Under the pieces are notes generated by a model that was given only the letters and a program-made list of their open reading frames with translations, made no database searches and was not told the origin of the DNA. From contig JAPLTI010000087.1 in the NCBI GenBank assembly GCA_026398285.1, positions 1 through 11,118 of the forward strand: a DNA stretch of 11,118 nucleotides, given 5' to 3'. Position numbers and translations under genes: made by a program. Shown here one piece after another: positions 5,401-11,118 of this stretch. This DNA comes from Verrucomicrobiota bacterium. Its GTDB lineage: Bacteria > Verrucomicrobiota > Verrucomicrobiia > Chthoniobacterales > Terrimicrobiaceae. The stretch's first letter is position 1. Each line of letters starts with the position of its first letter.

Positions 5401-7755
5401 GCCGCCGAACACACCGGTCGTGGCGTTTATTGAGAGACCGCGAGGCAGGTCGCCGGTTGCGGACCATTTGTAGGGAGGTTCTCCACCAGTGGCGGTGAGT
5501 TCTGCGGAGACAGGTTCTTTGACCTTGCCGGAAATCATGGTGGGTTCCGAGTTGATCTCCATACCGTAGGGTGCAATTTCAAGATTGAAGGTTTGCTCGG
5601 CTTGGAATTTGGCGGAGGAGTTCGAGTCCTGTGCCAAAATCGTAAAGGAAAAACTTCCTGCGGCGGATGGAGTGCCGGAAATTTTGCCCTTGGCGAGACT
5701 AAGCCCGGCAGGAAGTTCGTTGCCTGATTTGACGGAAATGGCGACTGGAAGCACTCCCCCGGTCGTAGGAATATCTGCTGTGTAGGGCGTTCCGGCCTTT
5801 GCAGCAGGCAGGCTGGAGGTGGTTATTGCAACGGGATCAACTGTAATGTGAAAAGTTGCGTTTTTTGTAACCGATCTGGCGTTCGAATCAGTGACTTTGA
5901 AAACGACATCAAAAGAGCCTGCCGTGAATGGTGTGCCCTGAATCAAGCCAGTGGTTGCGTTTAAAGTGATGCCTTTGGGAAGGTCGGATACGGCGCTCCA
6001 AGTCAGCGCAGGCACGCCGCCTGTGGCCTTGAGTGTTTGGGAGACGGGTTCGCCATACCTGCCTTCGAGAGGTGTGGGAATGTCCTCAATGGCGAGATCG
6101 TAGGGCAGGATATTCAGCGTGAATTCCTGTTCGGTAGTTTGCGCCAGGGAATCCGTAACAAGGATTTTGACGGTGTGGGAACCCTCGGACTTGGATTTTC
6201 CAATTATGCGGCCGAGTGGGTTGTATGTGCTGAGATAAAGACCGGAAGGCAGCTTGGAGTCGGAAGCGAGTGAGTATTTGTAGGGGGGCATGCCACCCGT
6301 CGCCTCAAGTTGCCAGAGAAAATCAACCCCAGTCATGACAGATGGCGGGGGAGTTTGAGAAATTTGGAGCGGGTCGGTGGTGATGGATACGGGAACTGAG
6401 CGCGTTGCCGGGAAGCCTTTGGAGTCTGTAACGCGGATCGTGATTGAGGCGTTTTCAGGCCGGGTCGGTGTTCCGCTGAAAAGGCCTGTGGCTGCGTCTA
6501 GACTGAGTCCGCGAGGAAGCCCGTCGGGTGTGGACCATTTAAAAGGAGGCTCACCGCCGGTAGCGGTAAAGGCGACAAAGAAAGGTTCCTGAATCTTCGC
6601 GGAAATCAATGCCGGATCAGAGCTGATTTCGAGGCCATAGGAGGCAATCTCTAAAGTGAAGGATTGTTCCGTGGTGTTTCGGAGCGATGGGCTGGAATCC
6701 TCAGCCAGCACGCTGAAGGAAAAAGATCCCGAGGCAGTTGGAATGCCCGATACTTTGCCATTTGCCAATGTCAGGCCGGCAGGGAGGGGCGTATTTTTTT
6801 TGACGGCAAAATAGACCGGTGCCACGCCGCCTTGAGCTTGAAGTTCGGCGGTATAAGGCATGCCAGTTTTTCCGACTGGTAATGCCTGGGCGCTTGAAAA
6901 GATGAGCTGGGGAATTGCCGCGTTTGGTTGAATCACTCCGCCTCGTGCGGTTCGGAAACCGATAAAATCATAGCCAAGTTCCGCGCTGCTGAAGTTCGTG
7001 TGACTCACGGCGCAATCGGATGCCGCTCCATACCAAGCGCCGCCACGGATTCCCCGAAAAGGGCCGTTTGCTTCGTCGCCCGACCACTCGGCGACATTCC
7101 CGCTCATGTCGTGGAAACCGAGTTCGTTTTCTTCCTTCTGCGAGACGGGCCATGTGCCGCGTCCGTCCGACATCTCCTGCTTTGCCCCTGCTGAGTTATT
7201 CCAGTTCCAAGCGACTTTGTTCAAATCATTGCCGCCGCTGTAGGTGAACCCCTCGCTCTCCGATCCGCCCCGAGCTGCCCATTCCCACTCTGCACCGCTT
7301 GGGAGGCGGTAGCCATTCGCCTGTGGGTTGACTCCGGGGATGAAATTTCCTTTTTTGTAAACTTCTCCAGCCCTTGTATAGACTGGCTGAAGGCCCTTCA
7401 TCTCGCTTTTTGCATTGCACCATTTCAAAGCATCGAACCAGCTGACGCCTTGCACCGGATGGTCGGGGAGCGCGTTTGCTGGCGCCTTTTTCAATTCGTA
7501 TCCATGATCTTCCGCATGGGAACGCACGGCCTGCCATTCGGCCCATGTTGTCTCAGTTTGACTCAGGAAAAATGAAGCGACCGTGGTGTCTTTGAAACGC
7601 GAACCTGCTGGAAGGACGCCTCCTTCCACTGAAATCATTGCAGATTGAGTGGAGGTCTTTTTTTCTGCTGAATCAGAGTCGTCGCGGTCGCTTTCGCTAT
7701 AAGCCGTAAAGCTCAGACCGGCTATGAGGACAAGGGATGGCCATGTAATACGCAT
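2440..7755 (-). CDS. Giant exported protein: SUMF1/FGE-like module, about 14 putative-Ig repeats, SUMF1/FGE-like module
   Basis: A 1771-residue protein. Residues 1-20 look like a signal peptide (M-R-I-T-W-P then a hydrophobic core), followed by an acidic Ser/Asp linker. Residues about 38-271 are a SUMF1/FGE-sulfatase-like module (H-P-V-Q-G-V-S-W-F-D-A, N-G-Y-R-L-P, E-W-E-W-A-A-R-G-G, D-M-S-G-N-V-A-E-W, R-G-G-A-W, G-F-R-T-A-R). Residues about 284-1537 are putative-Ig/cadherin-like (He_PIG type) repeats marked by L-P-x-G-L-x-L, T-G-x-x-x-G-x-P and x-V-x-D. Residues about 1543-1768 are a second SUMF1-like module with the same motifs. SUMF1 modules have a C-type-lectin-like fold and act either as formylglycine-generating enzymes or as non-catalytic secreted modules. 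Here the Cys aligned with human FGE Cys336 is Gly243 and Asp1739, while the Cys341 equivalent is kept (C248, C1744), so I infer binding or structure, not catalysis. No membrane anchor or C-terminal sorting signal is visible. A possible -10 (TAAAAT, 7792-7797 on this strand) lies about 37 bases before the ATG, but no good -35 accompanies it. Confidence 0.92.
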   Translation of the reverse strand: MRITWPSLVLIAGLSFTAYSESDRDDSDSAEKKTSTQSAMISVEGGVLPAGSRFKDTTVASFFLSQTETTWAEWQAVRSHAEDHGYELKKAPANALPDHPVQGVSWFDALKWCNAKSEMKGLQPVYTRAGEVYKKGNFIPGVNPQANGYRLPSGAEWEWAARGGSESEGFTYSGGNDLNKVAWNWNNSAGAKQEMSDGRGTWPVSQKEENELGFHDMSGNVAEWSGDEANGPFRGIRGGAWYGAASDCAVSHTNFSSAELGYDFIGFRTARGGVIQPNAAIPQLIFSSAQALPVGKTGMPYTAELQAQGGVAPVYFAVKKNTPLPAGLTLANGKVSGIPTASGSFSFSVLAEDSSPSLRNTTEQSFTLEIASYGLEISSDPALISAKIQEPFFVAFTATGGEPPFKWSTPDGLPRGLSLDAATGLFSGTPTRPENASITIRVTDSKGFPATRSVPVSITTDPLQISQTPPPSVMTGVDFLWQLEATGGMPPYKYSLASDSKLPSGLYLSTYNPLGRIIGKSKSEGSHTVKILVTDSLAQTTEQEFTLNILPYDLAIEDIPTPLEGRYGEPVSQTLKATGGVPALTWSAVSDLPKGITLNATTGLIQGTPFTAGSFDVVFKVTDSNARSVTKNATFHITVDPVAITTSSLPAAKAGTPYTADIPTTGGVLPVAISVKSGNELPAGLSLAKGKISGTPSAAGSFSFTILAQDSNSSAKFQAEQTFNLEIAPYGMEINSEPTMISGKVKEPVSAELTATGGEPPYKWSATGDLPRGLSINATTGVFGGIPSNLASSTITIRVTDSKGFPVMRSIPIAITADPLAVSSDAPPATMAGADFLWQVPVKGGLPPYKVELAQGGKLPLGLFLSEYAPHGRIIGEPSATGSFRFKVIAKDTLGQQVEEEVTITVIPYDLAIADIAPVEAKYNEPLKIAPNATGGVPPLAWSIQATLPKGITINATTGEITGAPLNTGTFDFTVKVTDAKRKFATTNASIRITSEPLSVTTSSLPAAKAGVPFNAEITSNGGILPVNFSLKSGDKLPPGLTLGKGRISGTPSAAGSFTFTIKVEDSNAASKSKIEQTYSLEIQSYGMEIAPEPGLISGKVKEPLSVPFTATGGQPPYKWSTTGDLPRGLSIDASTGILEGVPSELKTGAIMIRVSDATGFPSTRSIPISITTDPLEIIHDPSPEARPGVDFKWSFQLKGGLSPRPIRLASESTLPPGLYLSFSGTSARIQGKPRSEGTFSFTLIAEDAGSETAKKDLVLVIPSTPLEVAESPLPVAITTQSLPPARLGTPYSQAIETSGGLPPLKLALTSGSQLPPGMLLVKEKLTGTPSTVGNHTFTLTATDIQTSSAEATFTLLVSNKPMQIAGPRNAKGEEFKPFTAELRVKGGKAPYTWSNRDPLPPGLTLNASTGMLSGQPAKGTAGNHSVAVQVTDAEAQSASGLFAFTITAGEPLTILEKTLPTAILNAPYSAKPTAKGGNAKTLKWTIESGKLPPGLSLNETTGEISGRPTQAGTEEIVVKVEDSFGNTSLQLFPITVGVEFNPGMVFVLGGKLPAISPLGEQAVADFYISRYELTWGEWKETRATASTKGYDITDSGKGTADDHPVQNVTWYEAVKWCNLKSENEGLTPVYTIGGATYKAGNQAPDANPQANGYRLPTELEWEWAARGGVSSKASNYSGANELNAVAWHAGNTSSGETHPVGAKQANELGIQDMSGNVQEWCWDSHKNYRRVRGGSIKDDSFACTITSSDFTIPERPSQNTGFRPARNFKK
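3958..4764 (-). repeat. Super-repeat unit 3, truncated (A3-B3-C3)
   Basis: Residues 998-1266. It matches units 1 and 2 through A, B and C. Where D should follow, only about ten residues remain (L-E-V-A-E-S-P-L-P), matching the D start L-A-I-E-D-I-P-T-P-L. The chain then passes directly into an A-like repeat starting A-I-T-T-Q-S-L-P, which corresponds to A-I-T-T-S-S-L-P of A2. This is the footprint of an in-frame loss of one domain. Confidence 0.7.
4765..5832 (-). repeat. Super-repeat unit 2 (A2-B2-C2-D2)
   Basis: Residues 642-997, 356 codons. A2 and A3 share S-L-P-A-A-K-A-G and I-S-G-T-P-S-A-A-G-S-F. DNA similarity remains visible: the + strand string around 5659-5690 (cctgcggcgga, ggagtgcc, gaaattttgcc) recurs with few changes around 4591-4622. 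Units 2 and 3 therefore look like the more recent duplication. Confidence 0.75.
5833..6906 (-). repeat. Super-repeat unit 1 (A1-B1-C1-D1)
   Basis: Residues 284-641, 358 codons. It begins near L-I-F-S-S-A-Q and ends at I-T-V-D-P. B1 and B2 share D-L/G-L-P-R-G-L-S and the run R-V-T-D-S-K-G-F-P. C1 and C2 share D-F-L-W-Q and G-R-I-I-G. D1 and D2 share L-P-K-G-I-T and N-A-T-T-G. The spacing to unit 2 is almost equal to unit length, as expected of a tandem segmental duplication. Confidence 0.75.
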
Positions 7756-7862
7756 GGCGCTTGCTTAATGACATGCCGCGCTTCCCTCAAGATTTTAAAC
7801 TGCGTCTTTTTCAGTCCCTTTCTGCACCTCGTCGAGCGGGAAAGTCATCCCACTCTGCCCTC

Positions 7863-7901
7863 AAAATCCTGCGCTGGCGCTGCGGTGGGTCGCCCAGGAT
7901 T
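7863..7901 (-). terminator. Weak putative terminator of the 691-aa gene
   Basis: In the 213-base gap between the two - strand genes, AATCCTG (7865-7871) pairs with CAGGATT (7895-7901). GGCG (7876-7879) pairs with CGCC (7891-7894) inside, after a 4-base bulge. On the - strand the hairpin is followed by only four Ts, two of them in the stem, so efficiency is doubtful. It lies 68 bases past the stop of the 691-aa gene. The rest of this gap shows no convincing gene. Confidence 0.3.
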
Positions 7902-7968
7902 GGTAGGAGCGCATGCTCATGGTCGAAAGTTTTCTTTCCCGCGTCAGCCTGATTGGAGTTAGATATTT

Positions 7969-10044
7969 CTACTTGGCGTCTGGCAGCACCTTTGCGCTGA
8001 GGCGGTCTATGCCGGCTCGGGCGAATGTGCTGGCGGGATACTTTTTCCGAGCCTGTAAATACCAGGCCAGTGAGGGGCCGGGTTGGTTTTGGTTTTCAAG
8101 CGCTTCGGCCTTGGCCAGTGTTTGCACAAAGTCAGCCGCCTGGGTGGTGAGGGAGGCGCGGAGTTGGTTCAGTTCGGTATCGTCGGGGAATTCCTTTTGG
8201 GCTGCTTCGACGCTTTCCCACGCTCCGGCAGGATCGCCGCGACCGGCGATTTCTTTGGCTTTGAGAATGGCGCCTTCGACGGCGGCCATGCCTTGCAGGA
8301 CTTCGTTCAGCTGTTGTTGTTTCTCGGGATACATCGCGGCTGCGGCGATGAAACGCAGCTTGTCATTGTAAATCTGACGATGGTTTTTCTGGCTCAGCAG
8401 GCGGTCGAAATCGTTCATCGCTTGCTGCTGGACATCGGACTGCGTGAAGATGGTGTTCCCCACTTCGGCCAGGGCGGGATTGCGTGGCCAGATTTCAGCT
8501 GCCGAGCGGAGTTCGGCCTCCATAGCGGCTTTGTCCCCAGAGACTGCTGCATTCCGGGCCTTGGCCAGGTGCATGGAGCTGATTGTTTTTGCGGTTTCAA
8601 TTTTTGCGAGCGGTTTGCTGGTATCGAAATCCTTGGCCATGCTTTCGATTTCGTTCAGCAATTTTTCGGCTCGCGTCAGGTCGTTGACTTCCAGCGCAGC
8701 CAGAAGCTCGTTGGTTTTTTGAGAGTATTCCAAGGCGCGCCGCTTGGCTTCCCTCGGCAACAAGCGAACGCTGGGCATGTATTCACCGAGTGCGAAAGTC
8801 TCAGCCAACCGTTCAGTGGCGCTTTGCAACTCGCCCTGCTCCAGTAGAAACTTGTAGGCCTCTATCCCTTCGTTGATGTCTCGGATTGCTTCATTGGCCA
8901 GGCTGTCGATTTGGCTGAGCGAGCTCACCAATTTGCTGATGGTCTGTGCGGCGCTGGCGGCGCCTCCCGTGAGGCTTTCGATGCCGAAATTTTCGATGCC
9001 GAGCTTGGCTCCTTTTGCGGAAAAGGAACTGCCGGATCTGGCCCTCGGAGCGCCATTGTAGATATTCACATTCGTCCCGTTTCCGCCCGCACCGGCTCCG
9101 ACGGCGGCATCATGATCCATCAGGCCTTCGGTCGCGGAAATCTGTGGATTCAGTTCGCCGGTTATTTTCGCCTGGCCCGCGTCTTTGTTGGTCGGGAGGG
9201 AATCGACCATCTTTTTGTAAATGGCGATGGAGTTGTCTCCGTCCGTGTAGATGGCCCGGTAGAAACGATTGGCGATGATGACATGCTCGAATCGGCGCGT
9301 GGCGAAATACTGCATGATTAGAGCCTGAAGGTGGCCCTTGGCTGTTAGTTCGATCGTTGCGATGCGGAGTTTGTTGTTTTCGATCGTTTGACCCACATCG
9401 GAGAGTTCGCGGCTTGCCGTAGCCAATCTGGCGTCGCGTTCGATTTTTTGGTTTTCCTTGGCAACATCGGTGTCCTTGGAACTGGTGGCGATTCCGAGTG
9501 TTGAGTTTTTCGCCGCCATTTCTTTGTTCCACTCGGCGGAGGAGCGCTGTTTCTCGAGAGCTGCGTTCTCGCGCTTGAGTTTTTCAATCGTGCTGAGGCT
9601 TGTTTGCGCGGCATAGATCGCGTCGGACATCGTGCGGCAGAGATTGGCGTCGTCCTTGTATTCCGACGCCTTCTTCAGAAGCAAAAATGCCGCATTGATA
9701 TTCTGTTTTGTGGCATGGCCGGGTGCGAGCAGGTCGAGAATGCGGTCAATTGTTTCCCTGTAGGCAACATCGGCTTTGTCAGTTGCCGCTGGGGCGTTCA
9801 GGTATTTTTCAAATCGCGCACGGAAGAGGCGGTTGTTGTTAATATTCCAAAGTTTCCCGTCATAGCTCATGACCTCGCTGCCGGGATCGAATGCCGGGAT
9901 ATCCCTTCCAATAAATCCCTCGTTTACTTGGGGCGGGCGTGCTCCACCCGTCGCGGCTTTTGAGTCGCCAGGCCCCCTTTCTTGTGCGGAGGCCGCGGAC
10001 GCGATTGCCAGTCCGGCGAGGCAAAATGCGAACAGCGTTCTCAT
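7969..10044 (-). CDS. Exported coiled-coil/TPR-like protein of unknown function (691 aa)
   Basis: I do not recognise a named family. Residues 1-20 form a clear Sec signal peptide (M-R-T-L-F-A-F, hydrophobic core, A-S-A before Gln21). A charged region at about 150-235 rich in Lys, Glu, Ala and Gln (for example L-K-R-E-N-A-A-L-E-K-Q) should form a coiled coil. A Gly-rich low-complexity linker follows at about 313-345 (G-A-G-A-G-G-N-G-T-N). The C-terminal half (about 380-690) is helical with TPR-like pairs of Ala-rich helices (A-K-A-R-N-A-A-V-S-G-D-K-A-A, later W-Y-L-Q-A-R-K-K-Y-P). The protein is probably periplasmic, perhaps a scaffold of an envelope complex. Its ATG sits in an ATGA overlap with the 130-aa gene upstream, so the two are translationally coupled and probably work together. 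A weak terminator candidate follows. The gene call is firm; the function is unknown. Confidence 0.88.
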   Translation of the reverse strand: MRTLFAFCLAGLAIASAASAQERGPGDSKAATGGARPPQVNEGFIGRDIPAFDPGSEVMSYDGKLWNINNNRLFRARFEKYLNAPAATDKADVAYRETIDRILDLLAPGHATKQNINAAFLLLKKASEYKDDANLCRTMSDAIYAAQTSLSTIEKLKRENAALEKQRSSAEWNKEMAAKNSTLGIATSSKDTDVAKENQKIERDARLATASRELSDVGQTIENNKLRIATIELTAKGHLQALIMQYFATRRFEHVIIANRFYRAIYTDGDNSIAIYKKMVDSLPTNKDAGQAKITGELNPQISATEGLMDHDAAVGAGAGGNGTNVNIYNGAPRARSGSSFSAKGAKLGIENFGIESLTGGAASAAQTISKLVSSLSQIDSLANEAIRDINEGIEAYKFLLEQGELQSATERLAETFALGEYMPSVRLLPREAKRRALEYSQKTNELLAALEVNDLTRAEKLLNEIESMAKDFDTSKPLAKIETAKTISSMHLAKARNAAVSGDKAAMEAELRSAAEIWPRNPALAEVGNTIFTQSDVQQQAMNDFDRLLSQKNHRQIYNDKLRFIAAAAMYPEKQQQLNEVLQGMAAVEGAILKAKEIAGRGDPAGAWESVEAAQKEFPDDTELNQLRASLTTQAADFVQTLAKAEALENQNQPGPSLAWYLQARKKYPASTFARAGIDRLSAKVLPDAK

Positions 10045-10433
10045 GATTTGGTGACCTTTCGTGTGCGAAGAATGCCTTTTTCATCCACTTCTAGAATGAA
10101 TTCCAATCGTTGTTCCTTCTGGATGTTCATGGAATTGAAATCGGGCGTTACCAGGATGGGAATGATGTCGTCCTCCGTTTGCACGGCGATCAGGCGACCG
10201 GAGTCAGGCGACCACGCGAGAGACTCGGCGACCGTGCCTTCCAGTTTGTAGATGTTCCCTCGCAGGCTGTTTGCATTTGCAAGGTAGGAAGCGACATCGA
10301 GTGGGGGTGTTGTCCGTGCGGGGTTGCTGTCTTTGGAGCCGAGGAGATAGATAGCGGCAAAAAAAAGAATGCCAACTGTGACCAGACCAAGGATCCAACC
10401 CGCTCGCGGAGGGGATTTGCGTTTGCGTGCCAT
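10041..10433 (-). CDS. Small membrane-anchored protein with an OB-like C-terminal domain (unknown function)
   Basis: A 130-residue protein. A basic N-terminus (M-A-R-K-R-K) precedes one transmembrane helix at about 12-31, giving an N-in/C-out anchor. After a Pro/Thr linker, residues about 55-128 are a compact beta-rich domain: L-R-G-N-I-Y-K-L-E-G-T-V, then G-R-L-I-A-V, then I-P-I-L-V, then N-I-Q-K-E-Q-R-L-E-F-I-L-E-V. The strand pattern suggests an OB fold like periplasmic nucleic-acid-independent OB proteins, by eye only. Its TGA overlaps the ATG of the 691-aa gene by 4 bases (10041-10044). It is the first gene of that operon and faces the ABC permease gene across an 88-base gap. The start ATG at 10433 has only a weak AAGAG-like site just before it. 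Confidence 0.82.
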   Translation of the reverse strand: MARKRKSPPRAGWILGLVTVGILFFAAIYLLGSKDSNPARTTPPLDVASYLANANSLRGNIYKLEGTVAESLAWSPDSGRLIAVQTEDDIIPILVTPDFNSMNIQKEQRLEFILEVDEKGILRTRKVTKS

Positions 10434-10438
10434 GAGCT

Positions 10439-10467
10439 CTTGTAGTCCCGACCGGGGATTGCTTCAA
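10439..10467 (-). promoter_or_regulatory. Candidate promoter for the 130-aa/691-aa operon
   Basis: On the - strand TTGAAG (10462-10467) and TACAAG (10439-10444) lie 17 bases apart, each matching 4 of 6 sigma-70 consensus bases. The implied start of transcription falls at or next to the ATG at 10433, so the mRNA would be nearly leaderless, which lowers confidence. Confidence 0.25.
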
Positions 10468-10476
10468 GACGCTCTT

Positions 10477-10506
10477 TTGACACACCGCGCCGTGCCGTCG
10501 TAGTCT
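10477..10506 (+). promoter_or_regulatory. Candidate promoter for the ABC permease gene
   Basis: A perfect -35 TTGACA (10477-10482) is followed after 18 bases by TAGTCT (10501-10506), a poor -10 matching 3 of 6. Transcription would start about ten bases before ATG 10522. No clear Shine-Dalgarno lies in between. With the opposite-strand candidate it makes a compact divergent control region. Confidence 0.35.
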
Positions 10507-10521
10507 TGGGAATCCGACGCC

Positions 10522-11118
10522 ATGTTGAATTTTCTTATCCGCCGTTCGCTCGTCAGTGTCTTCCTCCTTTTTTGCATCAGCATCGTTTCGTTTTTCATGG
10601 TGACTCTGGCACCTGGTAGCCCCTATCCGTGGGGCGAGTTGAATCCTAAGATCACGCCGCAGGTAAAGGAAATGTTCCGCAAGAAATTCCATCTCGACCG
10701 GCCCTTGCATGAACAATACTGGCTGAACATGCGCGACCTCTTCACAGGGGAGTTGCGGAGCATCAAGGACGACCGGCCAGTGCTGGGGCGGATTGCCGAG
10801 CGACTTCCCGCGACGGTCCTTTTGAATGTCGCCGCCATTACTCTGTCGCTCACATTCGGACTCCTCATCGGCGTGTTCTGCGCCCGCCACGCCGGGGGGG
10901 GGGGCGATACCTTGACCTCACTCGGCGTCTTTATTTTTATCGCTGTGCCGACCTTCTGGATCGCAAATCTCGCCATCATTGGCTTGGTGAAATATGCAGC
11001 CATTCCTGTTCTTGGAACCCAATCTTACGGCATTGCGTTTCCCAATACCGCTTCACTTTGGCTGGATAGCGTGTGGCACATTGCCCTGCCTGCCACGATT
11101 CTCTCGCTTGGCGGCATC
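10522..11118 (+). CDS. Oligopeptide/dipeptide-type ABC transporter permease (OppB/DppB family), 3' end outside window
   Basis: The first 199 codons are open to the window edge. The N-terminus (M-L-N-F-L-I-R-R-S-L-V-S-V-F) leads into the first transmembrane helix at about 10-29, then M-V-T-L-A-P-G-S-P, the family mark after helix 1. The periplasmic stretch contains F-H-L-D-R-P-L-H-E-Q-Y-W. From about residue 95 the ABC permease domain begins (R-L-P-A-T-V-L-L-N-V-A-A-I-T-L-S-L), with helices through P-T-F-W-I-A and L-P-A-T-I-L-S-L-G. The EAA loop that contacts the ATPase would lie beyond the edge. The product is an inner-membrane subunit of a peptide or nickel-type importer; substrate cannot be told, and partner genes (second permease, ATPases, binding protein) are expected downstream. 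The ATG at 10522 gives the canonical N-terminus. An 11-G tract at 10894-10904 is read in frame as Gly-Gly-Gly-Gly. Confidence 0.93.
   Translation, partial: MLNFLIRRSLVSVFLLFCISIVSFFMVTLAPGSPYPWGELNPKITPQVKEMFRKKFHLDRPLHEQYWLNMRDLFTGELRSIKDDRPVLGRIAERLPATVLLNVAAITLSLTFGLLIGVFCARHAGGGGDTLTSLGVFIFIAVPTFWIANLAIIGLVKYAAIPVLGTQSYGIAFPNTASLWLDSVWHIALPATILSLGGI
10894..10904 (+). repeat. 11-base G homopolymer inside the permease gene
   Basis: Eleven consecutive Gs encode part of a tetraglycine in the cytoplasmic loop between helices, where relatives usually have a short Lys/Arg-Gly-x-x-Asp segment. The frame is intact before and after with eleven Gs; ten or twelve would break it. Confidence 0.95.

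Larger units (their letters stand above)
3145..6906 (-). repeat. Array of about 14 putative-Ig (He_PIG-like) domain repeats
   Basis: About 88-95 codons per repeat. Each has G-G-x-x-P or a close variant mid-domain, then L-P-x-G-(L/I/M)-x-L, a turn such as T-T-G-x-I-x-G-x-P, and a final strand ending in V-T-D or an equivalent. The repeats are of four kinds in fixed order A-B-C-D, by residue: A 284, B 375, C 463, D 554, A 642, B 732, C 820, D 911, A 998, B 1088, C 1176. A diverged A-like (about 1277), B-like (1363) and last repeat (1453) follow. Such Ig-like stalks usually space out binding modules on secreted or surface proteins; that role is inferred. Confidence 0.85.

Noticed and set aside
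2765..6906. Numerous + strand ORFs of 60-160 codons opposite the Ig array
   Set aside because: They recur with the same period as the protein repeats because they are the complement of the repeats, not separate genes.
3145..6906. Periodic repeats considered as a CRISPR array or satellite DNA
   Set aside because: The period is a multiple of three, the copies diverge as coding sequence, and they lie inside one open frame. There are no short identical repeats with unique spacers.
7756..7968. Small ORFs on both strands in the gap before the giant gene (63-64 codons on +, 17-19 codons on -)
   Set aside because: No good ribosome-binding site and an Arg/Ser/Cys-rich composition; the two longer + frames overlap each other. 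Nothing supports translation.
8083..8847. 254-codon open frame on the + strand opposite the 691-aa gene
   Set aside because: Antisense shadow: no family features and many Phe/Cys/Gly residues, while the - strand gene has a signal peptide, coherent domains and operon overlap.

Overview
The window looks like a chromosomal segment of a free-living, moderately GC-rich Gram-negative bacterium. The giant secreted protein built from SUMF1/FGE modules and putative-Ig repeats, the long signal-peptide proteins of unknown function and the SprT-like/YchF neighbourhood best fit Verrucomicrobiota or a related PVC phylum. That placement is inferred from protein architecture, not from a marker gene. No rRNA, tRNA, CRISPR array or intact insertion sequence was found.

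Left edge (1-1029, + strand): an AT-richer stretch of about 140 bases carries the last 45 codons of an unidentified protein whose tail resembles a tyrosine recombinase. It runs directly into the 3' quarter of a NifS/IscS-type cysteine desulfurase that has lost its first roughly 300 codons. A SprT-like zinc metallopeptidase gene overlaps the end of that remnant by 4 bases. A strong intrinsic terminator closes the unit, with the sprT-like stop codon in its loop.

Centre (1052-7755, mostly - strand): ychF, the universal Obg-family ATPase, is convergent with the sprT-like gene. Upstream of ychF a 272-base gap holds a possible + strand mini-gene: an AAGGAGG site, a 28-codon hydrophobic ORF and a terminator hairpin. 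Next comes a 1771-residue predicted exported protein with one SUMF1/FGE-sulfatase-like module at each end and about 14 putative-Ig (He_PIG-like) repeats between them. The repeats follow a four-domain higher-order period (A-B-C-D), and the third D has been almost wholly deleted.

Right part (7969-11118): a two-gene - strand operon encodes a small membrane-anchored, OB-like protein (130 aa) translationally coupled to a 691-aa exported coiled-coil/TPR-like protein of unknown function. Divergent from it is the 5' part of an oligopeptide/dipeptide-type ABC transporter permease, cut by the window end and containing an 11-G run. The 88-base space between them must hold both promoters.

The genes do not form one obvious pathway. 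The most unusual items are the broken cysteine desulfurase junction, the mini-gene, and the giant twin-SUMF1 protein with its traces of segmental duplication and deletion.
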